This document shows, piece by piece, positions 52,173-61,811 of a stretch of 64,000 nt of DNA. The stretch covers positions 1 to 64,000 of the forward strand of contig JBBFKT010000010.1 in NCBI GenBank assembly GCA_037482015.1. Reading direction: 5' to 3'. The stretch comes from Thermodesulforhabdaceae bacterium (GTDB lineage: Bacteria; Desulfobacterota; Syntrophobacteria; Syntrophobacterales; Thermodesulforhabdaceae). The notes beneath the pieces are model-generated. The model worked only from the letters and a program-made list of their open reading frames with translations, had not been told where the DNA came from and did no database searches. Positions within the stretch are counted from its first letter, which is position 1. Each line of letters opens with the position of its first letter. Position numbers and translations under genes: made by a program.

Positions 52173-53717
52173 ATGGAAGGGATTCAAATTTTAAGCATAG
52201 TTACGTTTTTCCCTTTGATTGGAGTGATTGCTCTGTTTTTCATAGACAGGGAGAATGAGGTTCTTCAGAAAACCGTTACGCTTATCGTAACGACTGTGAC
52301 CTTTATTCTGTCCCTTTATCTGCTCATTTATTTCGATCCATCAAATCCTGGTTTTCAATTTGTGGAACGTTATAAATGGATAGAGTCTATAGGGGCTAAT
52401 TACATTCTGGGAATTGATGGCATTTCGCTGTTCCTTTATCTCCTTACAACATTCATCTGTCCTATATGTATTCTCTCAGCCTGGAATTACATAGACAAAT
52501 ATGTTAAAGAATTTCTCATTTGTATGCTCGTGTTAGAAGTGGGAATGCTCGGAACCTTCTGTGCTCTCGATTTGCTTCTTTTCTATGTCTTCTGGGAACT
52601 CATGCTGATACCCATGTACTTCATAATAGGTGTATGGGGTGGGCCACGCAGAGTTTACGCAGCCATAAAATTCGTTCTCTATACTCTCTTCGGTAGCGTG
52701 CTCATGCTAGTTGGTATTATCTTTTACTACCTTTTTGTGGCATCCAAAACTGGCGAATACACTTTCGATCTTCTCAAGTGGTATCAGGTGCTGCCACCCT
52801 TCAGTATGCAGGTATGGCTATTTGCTGCCTTTGCCCTGTCCTTTGCCATTAAGGTTCCCATGTTTCCGTTCCATACATGGTTGCCAGATGCGCATGTGGA
52901 AGCTCCAACACCTGGAAGTGTGATCCTTGCCGGAATCTTGCTTAAGATGGGAACATACGGTTTCATTCGGTTTGCTATAGGGCTCTTCCCACATGCAGCT
53001 TATTTCATGACACCTCTTATGGTGACTCTGGCTATTATAGGAATAATTTATGGAGCGATGGTCTCCATTGTGCAACCCGACGTTAAAAAGCTAGTGGCTT
53101 TCTCGTCGGTTAGCCACCTTGGAGCCGTCATGCTTGGCATTTTTGCCATGAACATCCAGGGGCTAGAGGGAGCCATGTATATAATGTTAGGTCATGGCTT
53201 GAGCACTGGGGCACTGTTTATCATCGTTGGTATGCTCTACGAGAGGAAGCATAGCCGGCTTATTGCGGATTTTGGAGGCGTGGCCAAGGCTATGCCAATA
53301 ATGGCGGCTTTCTTTAGCGTGACAGTGCTTTCTTCGGTTGGCTTGCCTGGGCTTAATGGCTTTGTGGGAGAATTTTTAGTCTTCCTCGGAGCTTTCAAAG
53401 TAAAGCCTCTGTGGACAATCCTTTCCGCAACATGCGTGATTTTGGCGGCTGTTTATTTGCTGTGGATGTATAAACGAGTCATGTTCGGTCCCATTAGAGA
53501 AGAAAACAAATATTTGCCTGATATGGACCTGAGAGAAGTATTGCTTATGACCCCGATAGTTATCCTATACGTGGTCATGGGCATATGTCCAAACTATTTC
53601 CTTGGCAAAATGCATACATCAATCAATGCCTTTTTGCAGGGATATGAAAAGCGTATTGCAATGAATGTGTATGAGGAAAAGGTTCAACCTCTGGCTCTAA
53701 TAAGAGGGGGTAAGTAA
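52173..53717 (+). CDS. nuoM: Complex I subunit NuoM
   Basis: The 514-residue antiporter-like subunit has FYVFWELMLIPMYFIIGVWGG (key Glu), FAIKVPMFPFHTWLPDAHVEAPT and KLVAFSSVSHLGAVMLG. Length and motifs are normal. TAATG joins it to nuoN with one shared base. Confidence 0.96.
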   Translation: MEGIQILSIVTFFPLIGVIALFFIDRENEVLQKTVTLIVTTVTFILSLYLLIYFDPSNPGFQFVERYKWIESIGANYILGIDGISLFLYLLTTFICPICILSAWNYIDKYVKEFLICMLVLEVGMLGTFCALDLLLFYVFWELMLIPMYFIIGVWGGPRRVYAAIKFVLYTLFGSVLMLVGIIFYYLFVASKTGEYTFDLLKWYQVLPPFSMQVWLFAAFALSFAIKVPMFPFHTWLPDAHVEAPTPGSVILAGILLKMGTYGFIRFAIGLFPHAAYFMTPLMVTLAIIGIIYGAMVSIVQPDVKKLVAFSSVSHLGAVMLGIFAMNIQGLEGAMYIMLGHGLSTGALFIIVGMLYERKHSRLIADFGGVAKAMPIMAAFFSVTVLSSVGLPGLNGFVGEFLVFLGAFKVKPLWTILSATCVILAAVYLLWMYKRVMFGPIREENKYLPDMDLREVLLMTPIVILYVVMGICPNYFLGKMHTSINAFLQGYEKRIAMNVYEEKVQPLALIRGGK

Positions 53718-55159
53718 TGGCAAATTTTGACATGTTATCCATTTCTCCTGATTTAGTGCTAATAGCTTTTGCTTTGTTGTTTCTCTTGATGGGGGCTTTT
53801 TCCAGGACCCCGAAAGTTCACAAATATGACATGTTGTCTATCATTGCCTTTTCCCTGGCGATCCTCCTTAATCTATTCATCTTCGGTAGTAAACGCTTCG
53901 GTTTCTACGACATGATGCTTTACGATGATCTGGCGGGTATCTTCAGGTTTATCTTTTACGGTATAGGTATCCTTGTCTCCCTTATGTCTGATCCATACAT
54001 AGAAGGCAAAGTGCGACATAAGGGAGAATATTACGCTTTGATTGTGCTTTCAGTGGTTGGCATGAGTTTTATAGCTACCTCTTACGATTTGATCATGCTG
54101 GTGCTCGGTGTGGAAGCCATGTCTCTTTCTGTATATATTCTGGCTGGTATGTTTAAACATGATGAAGCATCTGCCGAAGCATCAATAAAGTATTTCCTTC
54201 TTGGAGCCTTTTCGACCGCTATCATGCTCCTAGGCATCGCCTTCATCTATGGAACGGTGGGAACAACAAATTACAATTTGATCATTGAAAACTACAACAA
54301 ATATCTCCATAGCGGGCTTCAGGTTGGGATTTTCATGCTTGGAGTTTCAGCCGTTCTTGCGGGAGTGCTCTTTAAGATAGCGGCTGTTCCTTTCCATATG
54401 TGGACGCCCGATGTTTACGAAGGAGCTCCAACTTCTGTAACGGCTTTCATGATTTCGGGTGTCAAGGCGGCTTCCTTCTTTATGTTGCTTCGAGTTTTTC
54501 TTGTTGCGCTCAAGGTCACAGTATTCAACCTTGTAGGCATTATGGTTTTCATTTCGATTATTACAATGACCTTAGGCAATATTGCTGCTCTGACTCAGAA
54601 AAGCATAAAACGTATGCTCGCTTATTCCAGTATAGCTCACGCCGGCTATATGTTGATAGGTTTTGTTGCTCTTAATAAAACAGGCCTTGCGGCGATCGTT
54701 TTCTATCTCATTGCTTATGCTCTCATGAATATTGGAGCCTTTGCTGTTCTGGTGCTGCTTGAGGAAAAGGGTAAAAATCTCGAGAATGTTTCAGGCTGTG
54801 GTTTCCTTTATCCTTTCCTTGGGCTTATGATGACAATCTTTATGTTTTCTATGGTTGGGCTTCCACCAACTGGCGGATTTATGGGTAAGTTCTACATCTT
54901 CAAAGGTGCTCTCGAAGCAGGATATCTCTGGCTCGTTATTATTGCAGTTCTTAATTCTGCGATATCTGCCTACTTCTATCTGAGAGTTTTGGTTTACATG
55001 TTTTTTGAAAAGCCCTTAGATACTGGTGGAGTCCTTCAGGCAAGTTCGCCAGCAGTGACCACAGCTCTTGTTATAACCTCCCTCGGTGTGCTGGTTTTGG
55101 GTATATTCCCGCAGTATTTCTTCGAGCTTACAACTAAGTATATGACTTATCTTCCCTAG
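53717..55159 (+). CDS. nuoN: Complex I subunit NuoN
   Basis: The 480-residue antiporter-like subunit has LVLGVEAMSLSVYILAG, FKIAAVPFHMWTPDVYEGAPT and KRMLAYSSIAHAGYMLIG, all family hallmarks. It completes a nuoABCD-HIJKLMN set. The operon ends with a terminator. Confidence 0.95.
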   Translation: MANFDMLSISPDLVLIAFALLFLLMGAFSRTPKVHKYDMLSIIAFSLAILLNLFIFGSKRFGFYDMMLYDDLAGIFRFIFYGIGILVSLMSDPYIEGKVRHKGEYYALIVLSVVGMSFIATSYDLIMLVLGVEAMSLSVYILAGMFKHDEASAEASIKYFLLGAFSTAIMLLGIAFIYGTVGTTNYNLIIENYNKYLHSGLQVGIFMLGVSAVLAGVLFKIAAVPFHMWTPDVYEGAPTSVTAFMISGVKAASFFMLLRVFLVALKVTVFNLVGIMVFISIITMTLGNIAALTQKSIKRMLAYSSIAHAGYMLIGFVALNKTGLAAIVFYLIAYALMNIGAFAVLVLLEEKGKNLENVSGCGFLYPFLGLMMTIFMFSMVGLPPTGGFMGKFYIFKGALEAGYLWLVIIAVLNSAISAYFYLRVLVYMFFEKPLDTGGVLQASSPAVTTALVITSLGVLVLGIFPQYFFELTTKYMTYLP

Positions 55160-55201
55160 ATAGTTGTTCAATTGACAGCATAAAGAGATATTTGATAACA
55201 C

Positions 55202-55236
55202 AAGCCACGGACCTTTTGGTTCTGTGGCTTTTTTGT
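55202..55236 (+). terminator. Intrinsic terminator after nuoN
   Basis: AAGCCAC and GTGGCTT arms (around GGACC/GGTTC pairing and a TTTT loop) are followed by TTTTTT at 55229-55234. It separates nuo from the paaK-like gene. No clear promoter fits in the 25 bases that follow. Confidence 0.75.
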
Positions 55237-55260
55237 TAAGATTTATAAGGGGGTGAAGAT

Positions 55261-56562
55261 ATGATCTACAACATGGAATTTGAAACTCTTCCGAGAGAGG
55301 CGCTTGAAGCCATACAGCTTCGCCGTCTTAAACAAACGGTAGAAAGAGTTTATGCAACAGTTCCTTTTTATAGAAAACAATTTGATAAGGTCGGTGTGAA
55401 ACCAGACGACATCAAAAGCCTTGATGATCTACGCCGACTACCTTTTACAACGAAGCAAGACCTGAGAGATAATTATCCTTTTGGGCTTTTCGCTGTTCCC
55501 ATGGAAAACGTAGTGAGAATTCACGCATCCTCTGGGACTACAGGTAAACCTACCGTCGTAGGTTACACAGCTCGAGACATTCAAACCTGGGCAGAGCTAA
55601 TGGCTAGAGCTCTTTCCGCTGCCGGTGCTACCCGGGGTGACATCATTCATAATGCCTATGGGTATGGATTATTTACGGGAGGCTTGGGAGTTCACTACGG
55701 TGCGGAAAAACTGGGAGCATCCGTTATCCCAATATCGGGCGGGAATACTAAACGTCAAATCATGATAATGAAAGATTTTGGAGCGACGGTTTTAACTTGC
55801 ACACCTTCCTATGCTCTCCATCTATCAGAAGTTGCAATGGAAATGGGGGTCGATCCTAAGACGTTAAAGCTAAAAGTGGGGGTTTTTGGAGCAGAACCGT
55901 GGTCTGAAAAAATGAGGGAAGAAATTGAGCAGAAACTCTACCTAACTGCTATTGATATATATGGTCTCAGCGAAATTATAGGACCGGGTGTTTCTGTTGA
56001 ATGTATAGAAGCTAAGAAGGGCCTTCACATATTTGAAGATCATTTTATTCCCGAAATTATAGATCCCGAAACTGGTGAAAATCTCAAGCCAGGAGAGGTG
56101 GGTGAGCTGGTGATTACGACAATCACCAAAGAAGCTTTCCCTGTGATCAGATATAGAACCCGTGACATTACTTTCTTAAATCCTGAGCCTTGCATCTGCG
56201 GTAGAACTCATACGCGAATGGGAAGAGTGATGGGTAGATCTGACGATATGCTCATTATAAGAGGTGTAAATGTTTTTCCATCCCAGATCGAAAGTGTTTT
56301 AATGGAAATTGATGAGGTAGAACCTCATTACCAGCTGATTGTGGACAGAGAAGGAAGCCTGGATATTCTTACTGTGCTTGTTGAGGTGGGTGAACATGCT
56401 TTTTCTGATGAAGTCAGAAAACTTCAGGAATTAGAACGAAAAATAGAGAAAAACATTAAAGAATACCTTGGTATTTCAGCTAAGGTTAAGTTAGTTGAAC
56501 CAAAAACCATTGCAAGAAGTGAAGGAAAGGCTCAAAGAGTGATAGACAAGCGTAAGATTTAA
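55261..56562 (+). CDS. Phenylacetate--CoA ligase-like enzyme (PaaK family)
   Basis: This 433-residue adenylate-forming enzyme activates an aromatic acid to its CoA thioester. It has the PaaK-type P-loop [16 protein letters not shown], the [12 protein letters not shown] motif, IRYRTRDIT and the PaaK C-terminal [10 protein letters not shown]. Phenylacetate or a related aryl-acetate is the usual substrate, but it cannot be fixed here. ATG 55261 follows AAGGGGGTGAAG. A tandem ACT protein follows, as in many anaerobes where the pair accompanies indolepyruvate oxidoreductase genes; those are absent here. Confidence 0.88.
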   Translation: MIYNMEFETLPREALEAIQLRRLKQTVERVYATVPFYRKQFDKVGVKPDDIKSLDDLRRLPFTTKQDLRDNYPFGLFAVPMENVVRIHASSGTTGKPTVVGYTARDIQTWAELMARALSAAGATRGDIIHNAYGYGLFTGGLGVHYGAEKLGASVIPISGGNTKRQIMIMKDFGATVLTCTPSYALHLSEVAMEMGVDPKTLKLKVGVFGAEPWSEKMREEIEQKLYLTAIDIYGLSEIIGPGVSVECIEAKKGLHIFEDHFIPEIIDPETGENLKPGEVGELVITTITKEAFPVIRYRTRDITFLNPEPCICGRTHTRMGRVMGRSDDMLIIRGVNVFPSQIESVLMEIDEVEPHYQLIVDREGSLDILTVLVEVGEHAFSDEVRKLQELERKIEKNIKEYLGISAKVKLVEPKTIARSEGKAQRVIDKRKI

Positions 56563-56579
56563 TGGCGGGGGGTAAAGCC

Positions 56580-57011
56580 ATGAAGGTTGAACAAATATCT
56601 ATATTTCTCGAAAACAAAGCCGGAAGATTGGCTGAAGTTACAAAAGTGCTCGCAAGTGCCGGTATCAACATACGAGCTCTTTCTTTAGCCGATACTTCAG
56701 ATTTTGGGATTTTAAGATTGATCGTTAATGATACTGAACTGGCTAAGAAAGTTCTTAAGGAGAATGGATTTACCGTAGGTAAAACCCAGGTTGTGGCTGT
56801 GGAAGTGGAAGATCGCCCCGGGGGACTTAATAAGATTCTAGATATCTTGAGAGCGGCAAATATCAACGTTGAATATATGTATGCCTTTGTTCAACAAAGC
56901 GGCAATAATGCTGTAATTATATTCCGGTTTGATAATACTGACGAAGCTATCAAGACGCTTTTGGAAAACGGCGTGAAGGTTATTGAAGGAGAACGGCTCT
57001 ACGCTATGTAG
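56580..57011 (+). CDS. Tandem ACT-domain protein
   Basis: The start at 56580 is chosen over 56562 because GGCGGGGGG precedes it at good spacing; 56562 would overlap the ligase stop. The 143-residue product has two ACT domains ([31 protein letters not shown] and [31 protein letters not shown]). ACT domains bind small ligands, often amino acids, so it may regulate the ligase or sense aromatic amino acids. It has no catalytic domain. Confidence 0.85.
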   Translation: MKVEQISIFLENKAGRLAEVTKVLASAGINIRALSLADTSDFGILRLIVNDTELAKKVLKENGFTVGKTQVVAVEVEDRPGGLNKILDILRAANINVEYMYAFVQQSGNNAVIIFRFDNTDEAIKTLLENGVKVIEGERLYAM

Positions 57012-57024
57012 CACTGAAAGAATA

Positions 57025-57072
57025 CCCCCTCTTTCTTCCTGCACAAACCTTGGAATGGAAGGCAAGAGGGGG
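57025..57072. terminator. Long hairpin between convergent genes
   Basis: CCCCCTCTT (57025-57033) pairs with AAGAGGGGG (57064-57072), with an inner CTTCC/GGAAG stem. It lies between the ACT gene and the convergent epimerase gene and could terminate both. Neither side has a strong T tract. Confidence 0.5.
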
Positions 57073-57083
57073 CATGATAGGCC

Positions 57084-57488
57084 TTATTTACGTTCACAAA
57101 GTTCTATAAGAACTCCACCGGTCGCTTTCGGATGGAGAAAAGCAATTTTAGCTCCACCAGCTCCAATTCTTGGTTTTTCGTCTATTAGCTGAATTCCTTG
57201 CTTTTTTAACTCCTCTAGAGCTTCTTCGATGTTGTCCACACGAAAAGCGATATGCTGGATACCTTCTCCCCGCTTTTCAATGAATTTTGCTATTGGTCCG
57301 TCCGGATCGGTAGATTCAAGTAATTCTATTTCAGTATCTCCAATTGGGAAAAATGCTGTCGTGACCTTCTGTTCAGCTACCGTCTCGGAACCTTCATACT
57401 TAAGCCCCAGGAGACCTTCATACAATTTACGTGCCTGTTCAATACTTTTTACGGCTATTCCAATGTGATCGATTTTTAGGGTTTTCAT
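57084..57488 (-). CDS. mce: Methylmalonyl-CoA epimerase
   Basis: The 134-residue VOC-fold protein has the family motifs [19 protein letters not shown] and [16 protein letters not shown], with metal-ligand His and Glu residues including VLIELCE. It interconverts the R and S forms of methylmalonyl-CoA. It is downstream of the mutase genes on the same strand. Confidence 0.93.
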   Translation of the reverse strand: MKTLKIDHIGIAVKSIEQARKLYEGLLGLKYEGSETVAEQKVTTAFFPIGDTEIELLESTDPDGPIAKFIEKRGEGIQHIAFRVDNIEEALEELKKQGIQLIDEKPRIGAGGAKIAFLHPKATGGVLIELCERK

Positions 57489-57504
57489 AGCTCTCTCTCC
57501 TACT

Positions 57505-57909
57505 TTAACGTTTTCGGCAATGAGTCTTTATGTATTCCACAATCTCATAGGTAGGTGTGCCAGGTCCAAAGATCTCAGCGACACCCGATTGTTTAAGAAA
57601 TGGTATGTCATCAGGAGGTATAATTCCACCTCCTATTACCAGCACGTCATCCAATCCCTTTTCCCGAAGCAGTTCTACTACTCGAGGGAAGAAGTAATTA
57701 TGCACTCCAGAGAGACTGCTTAATCCAACCACGTCGGCATCTTCCTGAAGGGCCGTCTCTACTATCATTTCTGGTGTCTGCCTCAATCCTGTATATACTA
57801 CCTCCATTCCCGCCTCGGCTAAAACTCGAGCGAGCAATTTAGCGCCACGGTCATGTCCATCCAGTCCTGGTTTAGCCATGATAACTTTTATTTTGCGTTC
57901 CTGATTCAT
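57505..57909 (-). CDS. Methylmalonyl-CoA mutase small (B12-binding) subunit
   Basis: The 134-residue product is the cobalamin-binding domain alone: Asp17-x-His19-xx-Gly22 (GLDGHDRG) supplies the lower axial His. Later [18 protein letters not shown] and [10 protein letters not shown] match the family. It works with the large subunit encoded upstream. The mutase is thus split into two genes. ATG 57909 follows GGAGGGAC. Confidence 0.92.
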   Translation of the reverse strand: MNQERKIKVIMAKPGLDGHDRGAKLLARVLAEAGMEVVYTGLRQTPEMIVETALQEDADVVGLSSLSGVHNYFFPRVVELLREKGLDDVLVIGGGIIPPDDIPFLKQSGVAEIFGPGTPTYEIVEYIKTHCRKR

Positions 57910-57946
57910 TGATGTCCCTCCTCACCATTTCACCTTCGCCGTCTAA

Positions 57947-59626
57947 TTAGATGAATGCTTCTGGCCGGTATTCCCCAAATACCTCACGCCAGACATCACA
58001 AATCTCTCCAACCGTAGCTTTGGCTTTTACAGCCTCAATGACGGCTGGCATTACATTTTCGCTGCTAAGAGAAACTTCGCGAAGTTTTTCTAGAGCATCT
58101 TTCCATTTCTTTTGATCTCTGGATGCTCTTAAGGCTTTTACTTTTTCGGCTTCTCGCCGTCCTACCTCCATATCTACCTTCAAAAGATTGGTGGGAGGTG
58201 GCTCGTCCATCACATACTTATTCACTCCAACATAGACTCTCTCTCCGGACTCAATTTCTTTCTGGAAGCGATAGGCGCTTTCCTGAATTTCTTTCTGGAT
58301 AAATCCCTGTTCGATGGCGGCCAGGGTGCCTCCCATTTCATCAATCTTTTTGAGATATTTTTCCACCTCTTCCTCTATTTTGTTTGTAAGAGCCTCAATG
58401 TAATATGAACCGGCGAAGGGATCTATTGTATCAGCTGCTCCGCTTTCTTCTGCGATGATTTGTTGAGTTCTAAGAGCTACGGTAACCGCCTGTTCTGTAG
58501 GAAGGCACAAAGCCTCATCGTAGGAATTCGTATGAAGCGATTGACATCCTCCCGCTCCGGCTGCGAAGGCTTGCAGTGCTACTCGAACAATATTGTTAAG
58601 GGGTTGTTGAGCGGTTAGGGTTACTCCACCAGTCTGAACATGGTAGCGTAGCATCATGGAGCGAGGATCCTTGGCTCCAAAACGTTCCTTCATAATCTTT
58701 GCCCAGCATCGTCTAGCTGCTCGGAATTTTGCCACCTCTTCGAATACATTTGTAAAAGCGTTGAAGAAGAAACTCAATCGAGGTGCAAACTTATCCACGG
58801 CAAGCCCTCTATCGAGACAAGCCTGAACGTAAGCTATACCATCAGCTAATGTAAAGGCGACCTCCTGAACGGCTGTTGATCCCGCTTCTCGGATGTGGTA
58901 ACCGCTGATGCTTATAGAATTCCACTTTGGCACATGCTTAAAACAATACTCAATAAGGTCCACTGTAAGTCTCATACTGGGACCCGGTGGAAATATATAC
59001 TGCCCTCTCACTGTGTATTCTTTGAGAATATCATTTTGCACCGTGCCACCCACTTTGTCGAAAGTAACTCCCTGTTCTTCGGCAATGGCAAGATACATGG
59101 CGAGAAGAACCGTAGCGGGGGCGTTTATCGTCATGGAAGTAGTAACTTTATCCAAAGGTATGCCGTCAAAAAGCACTTTCATATCCTCAATGGAGTCTAT
59201 TGCAACTCCAACTTTTCCTACTTCCCCCACGGCTAAAGGATGATCGCTATCATAGCCAGATTGAGTGGGGAGATCAAAGGCTACACTTAATCCCGTCTGT
59301 CCCTGTTCTAACAAATATTTAAATCTCTTGTTGGTTTCTACAGCACTTCCAAATCCAGCATATTGTCGCATAGTCCATAGGCGACCTCTATACATTGTTG
59401 GCTGAACGCCTCGAGTGAAGGGATAGGAGCCTGGATAACCTAGGTCTCGATCATAATCCAAATTAGCTATGTCTAGAGGAGTATAAAGCTTTTCAACGGT
59501 CGTTCCAGAGATAGTCGTGAAAGCCTTTTTCCGTTCTGGAGCCTTTGCCAGGGTTGGATTAAGAACCTTTTCCTCCCACTGCTTCTTGCTGTTGGCAATG
59601 CTTTCAAGTTTTTCCTTGGAAATCAT
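57947..59626 (-). CDS. Methylmalonyl-CoA mutase large (catalytic) subunit
   Basis: This enzyme interconverts succinyl-CoA and methylmalonyl-CoA in propionate metabolism. The start at 59626 follows GGAGGGAGGC; the longer frame from 59680 lacks a site. The 559-residue TIM barrel contains [13 protein letters not shown]-like sequence ([19 protein letters not shown]), [22 protein letters not shown] and [11 protein letters not shown]. It lacks the B12 domain, which is the separate downstream gene. Ethylmalonyl- or isobutyryl-CoA mutase cannot be excluded, but the neighbouring epimerase favours methylmalonyl-CoA. Confidence 0.92.
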   Translation of the reverse strand: MISKEKLESIANSKKQWEEKVLNPTLAKAPERKKAFTTISGTTVEKLYTPLDIANLDYDRDLGYPGSYPFTRGVQPTMYRGRLWTMRQYAGFGSAVETNKRFKYLLEQGQTGLSVAFDLPTQSGYDSDHPLAVGEVGKVGVAIDSIEDMKVLFDGIPLDKVTTSMTINAPATVLLAMYLAIAEEQGVTFDKVGGTVQNDILKEYTVRGQYIFPPGPSMRLTVDLIEYCFKHVPKWNSISISGYHIREAGSTAVQEVAFTLADGIAYVQACLDRGLAVDKFAPRLSFFFNAFTNVFEEVAKFRAARRCWAKIMKERFGAKDPRSMMLRYHVQTGGVTLTAQQPLNNIVRVALQAFAAGAGGCQSLHTNSYDEALCLPTEQAVTVALRTQQIIAEESGAADTIDPFAGSYYIEALTNKIEEEVEKYLKKIDEMGGTLAAIEQGFIQKEIQESAYRFQKEIESGERVYVGVNKYVMDEPPPTNLLKVDMEVGRREAEKVKALRASRDQKKWKDALEKLREVSLSSENVMPAVIEAVKAKATVGEICDVWREVFGEYRPEAFI

Positions 59627-59797
59627 GCCTCCCTCCTCATTTAAGAAAAACTGTGGACAACTCGATAAAACACAATACAATGACAGAGTGCAATTTCAAA
59701 AATGCTGAAAAATGTTCAAGTTCCACAAACTTTATATATTTCTTTAGAAAAATTGTAAAAGAAAAAACGCTAACATACTAGAGGAGACAGGTAAGAA

Positions 59798-60157
59798 ATG
59801 AAGCTTTGTGACTTGCTAGAAAAGGTCAAAAAAGAAGTCGATTTTACAAAGGTAGGAATGTTTGCTTGTCATAATGGAGTGGTTCGAGGAACTACTAGAG
59901 ATGGTAAAGTTGCTTCGAAGCTTTATATTTCATGTAATCGAGAAAGATGGGAATCAATTCTTTCTGAGATGAGAACCAGACCTGGAATTAGCGCAGTGGA
60001 AGCATATCTTCACGAAGGTGAGCGAAAAGTCGGTGACGATGTGCTTCTTATTGTAGTTGCTGGAGATATCAGAGAACATGTGCTTCCTGTTTTGGAGGAA
60101 ACTCTTAACAGGCTGAAAAGTGAAGCGGTGATAAAAAAGGAAGAAGTTGTTACATGA
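59798..60157 (+). CDS. moaE: MoaE-like molybdopterin synthase catalytic subunit
   Basis: MoaE adds sulfur, carried by MoaD, to make molybdopterin. The 119-residue product has VGMFACHNGVVRGTTRDGK, an EAYLHEGERKVGDDVLLIVVAGDIRE core and a C-terminal KSEAVIKKEE with the catalytic-type Lys. No other moa gene is near. It lies alone, divergent from the mutase, and could serve molybdoenzymes such as the FDH-like subunit. Confidence 0.8.
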   Translation: MKLCDLLEKVKKEVDFTKVGMFACHNGVVRGTTRDGKVASKLYISCNRERWESILSEMRTRPGISAVEAYLHEGERKVGDDVLLIVVAGDIREHVLPVLEETLNRLKSEAVIKKEEVVT

Positions 60158-60263
60158 AGCTTATTCTAGTATTCGCAAAAATCTTACATAATTGCTTCGA
60201 ATTAAAAGGCTTCTGAGTTTTTCAGTGTTCTCTTAAGGGAGGGTAGACCTGTTAAACATTTAT

Positions 60264-60300
60264 TGACTGGTTTTTGTTGAAATTTTTTCTTGACCAGTCA
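60264..60300. promoter_or_regulatory. Inverted repeat before the TetR gene, likely operator
   Basis: TGACTGGT (60264-60271) and ACCAGTCA (60293-60300) are a perfect 8-base inverted repeat, 21 bases apart. The right arm overlaps a TTGACC -35 element, so a bound protein would affect transcription of the TetR gene and the operon behind it. Confidence 0.5.
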
Positions 60301-60319
60301 TAAATGAAAGGTGTAATTA
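60290..60319 (+). promoter_or_regulatory. Candidate promoter of the TetR-beta-oxidation operon
   Basis: TTGACC (60290-60295) and TAATTA (60314-60319) are 18 bases apart. It begins inside the inverted repeat, about 45 bases before the TetR start codon. Confidence 0.45.
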
Positions 60320-60362
60320 TTCTTCGATACCTAACGTTCGGTAGTTAAAAGCGAGAAAGACC

Positions 60363-60944
60363 ATGCCCGAAAATAGCTCAACAAAAAAAGAACTTTTTCG
60401 AGTTGCCGCAAAGCTCTTCAAAGAAAAGGGCTATCGAGCTACCTCCATGCAGGATATCGCTTCTCAGCTTGGCATACAAAAGCCCTCCATCTACTACTAC
60501 ATATCTTCTAAAGAGGATCTGTTAAAAGAAATTGCCCAAGTTACAATGAAAATGCTCATAGATGCCATTGAGCGAATAGTTTTTTCAGACATGTCTCCAA
60601 GGGAAAAAATAGAAAAAATTATCGAATCCCACGTGAAACTCATATGCGAAAACCTTGATCTTTTTACTGTAAGCCTCCGTGAGATTAACCCTATAAACGC
60701 AGAAAGTTTCTGGCCTGACGTGGTGGCATTGAGAGATCGTTATGAAAACTATGTGCGAAACATTATCCGAATAGGAAAAGAATCCGGAGTCCTTAAGAAG
60801 GACATAGATGAGAAGTTGGCTGGCTTCGCCCTTCTGGGAACCCTAAACTGGACTATTAGATGGTATTCTCCACAGGGGGACAAGAGACCAGAGGAAATTG
60901 CTGAAGCCTGGAAAAAAATTTTCATGGAAGGTTTTCTGGCATAA
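60363..60944 (+). CDS. TetR/AcrR family regulator
   Basis: The 193-residue protein has an N-terminal TetR helix-turn-helix (SMQDIASQLGIQKPSIYYYISSKEDLL, residues about 28-54) and a helical ligand domain. It precedes beta-oxidation genes by 15 bases and lies behind the inverted repeat, so it probably represses its own operon and is released by an acyl-CoA, as FadR-type TetR regulators are. The ligand is inferred from the context. Confidence 0.9.
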   Translation: MPENSSTKKELFRVAAKLFKEKGYRATSMQDIASQLGIQKPSIYYYISSKEDLLKEIAQVTMKMLIDAIERIVFSDMSPREKIEKIIESHVKLICENLDLFTVSLREINPINAESFWPDVVALRDRYENYVRNIIRIGKESGVLKKDIDEKLAGFALLGTLNWTIRWYSPQGDKRPEEIAEAWKKIFMEGFLA

Positions 60945-60959
60945 TAGGAGGATGTTCAA

Positions 60960-61757
60960 ATGCTGGAAGATTGCCAATTCATTAAGGTTTACAAGGAAGA
61001 TCACTTGCTTACAGTTGTTATAAATCGCCCAGAATCCATGAACGCTCTGCATCCACCGGCATGTAAAGAACTAGACGATGTTTTCAACGAATTTTCTGAT
61101 AATCCGGATCTGTGGGTGGCAATTATCACAGGGGGAGGCGAAAAGGCTTTCTGCGTTGGGAATGACCTAAAATGGCAGGCGGAGCATGGAGCGGATGCCT
61201 TAAGGCGAGACATTGATAGCCTTCGTGGAGGTTTTGGTGGGATAACAAGGCGCCTGGACTGCTTTAAGCCTATAATTGCAGCTGTAAATGGTTTTGCTCT
61301 CGGAGGAGGTTTTGAAATTGCTCTTGCCTGCGATGTCATCATAGCCGCAGATCATGCCAAATTTGGTCTTCCGGAACCGAAAGTTGGAGCAGTGGCAGCA
61401 GCGGGTGGAGCCGTAAGGTTGCCTCGTCAGATTCCCTATCATCTCGCCATGGGAATGCTCCTTACGGGGCGACATATAACTGCCCAGGAAGCCTTCAGGC
61501 TCGGGATTGTTAACGAAGTGGTTCCTTCAAAAGAGCTTATGAATTGCGCCAGAAAGTGGGCTGATGAAATGCTTGCTTGCTCACCTCTGGCTTTGAGGGC
61601 CACAAAGGAGATAACAATAAAGTCGGCGGACATGCCTTTATCTCACGCGTTATTTACAGTCTTTCCAGGACTTCAGGCTCTTAGGAATTCTGAAGATTAT
61701 ATGGAAGGGGCGAAAGCCTTTGCGGAGAAGAGAAAACCTCAGTGGAAGGGACGATAA
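60960..61757 (+). CDS. Enoyl-CoA hydratase/isomerase family protein
   Basis: This 265-residue crotonase-fold protein has the oxyanion-hole sequences CVGNDLKW and AAVNGFALGGGFEIALACD, with Glu in GLPEPKVGA. It likely hydrates enoyl-CoA esters in beta-oxidation; related hydrolases or isomerases are possible. The start at 60960 follows AATAGGAGGATG. It is the first metabolic gene behind the TetR regulator. Confidence 0.9.
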   Translation: MLEDCQFIKVYKEDHLLTVVINRPESMNALHPPACKELDDVFNEFSDNPDLWVAIITGGGEKAFCVGNDLKWQAEHGADALRRDIDSLRGGFGGITRRLDCFKPIIAAVNGFALGGGFEIALACDVIIAADHAKFGLPEPKVGAVAAAGGAVRLPRQIPYHLAMGMLLTGRHITAQEAFRLGIVNEVVPSKELMNCARKWADEMLACSPLALRATKEITIKSADMPLSHALFTVFPGLQALRNSEDYMEGAKAFAEKRKPQWKGR

Positions 61758-61773
61758 AATTTTTTTATAATCT

Positions 61774-61791
61774 ACCTACCTTCTGGTAGGT
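61774..61791. repeat. Perfect short palindromic hairpin between enoyl-CoA hydratase and acyl-CoA dehydrogenase genes
   Basis: ACCTACC-TTCT-GGTAGGT is a 7-base stem. The poly-T TATAAT stretch (61760-61771) is before it, not after, so it is not a terminator. A regulator site or RNA stabiliser is possible. Confidence 0.35.
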
Positions 61792-61811
61792 CTGAAAGGA
61801 GGGAAAAGGTT

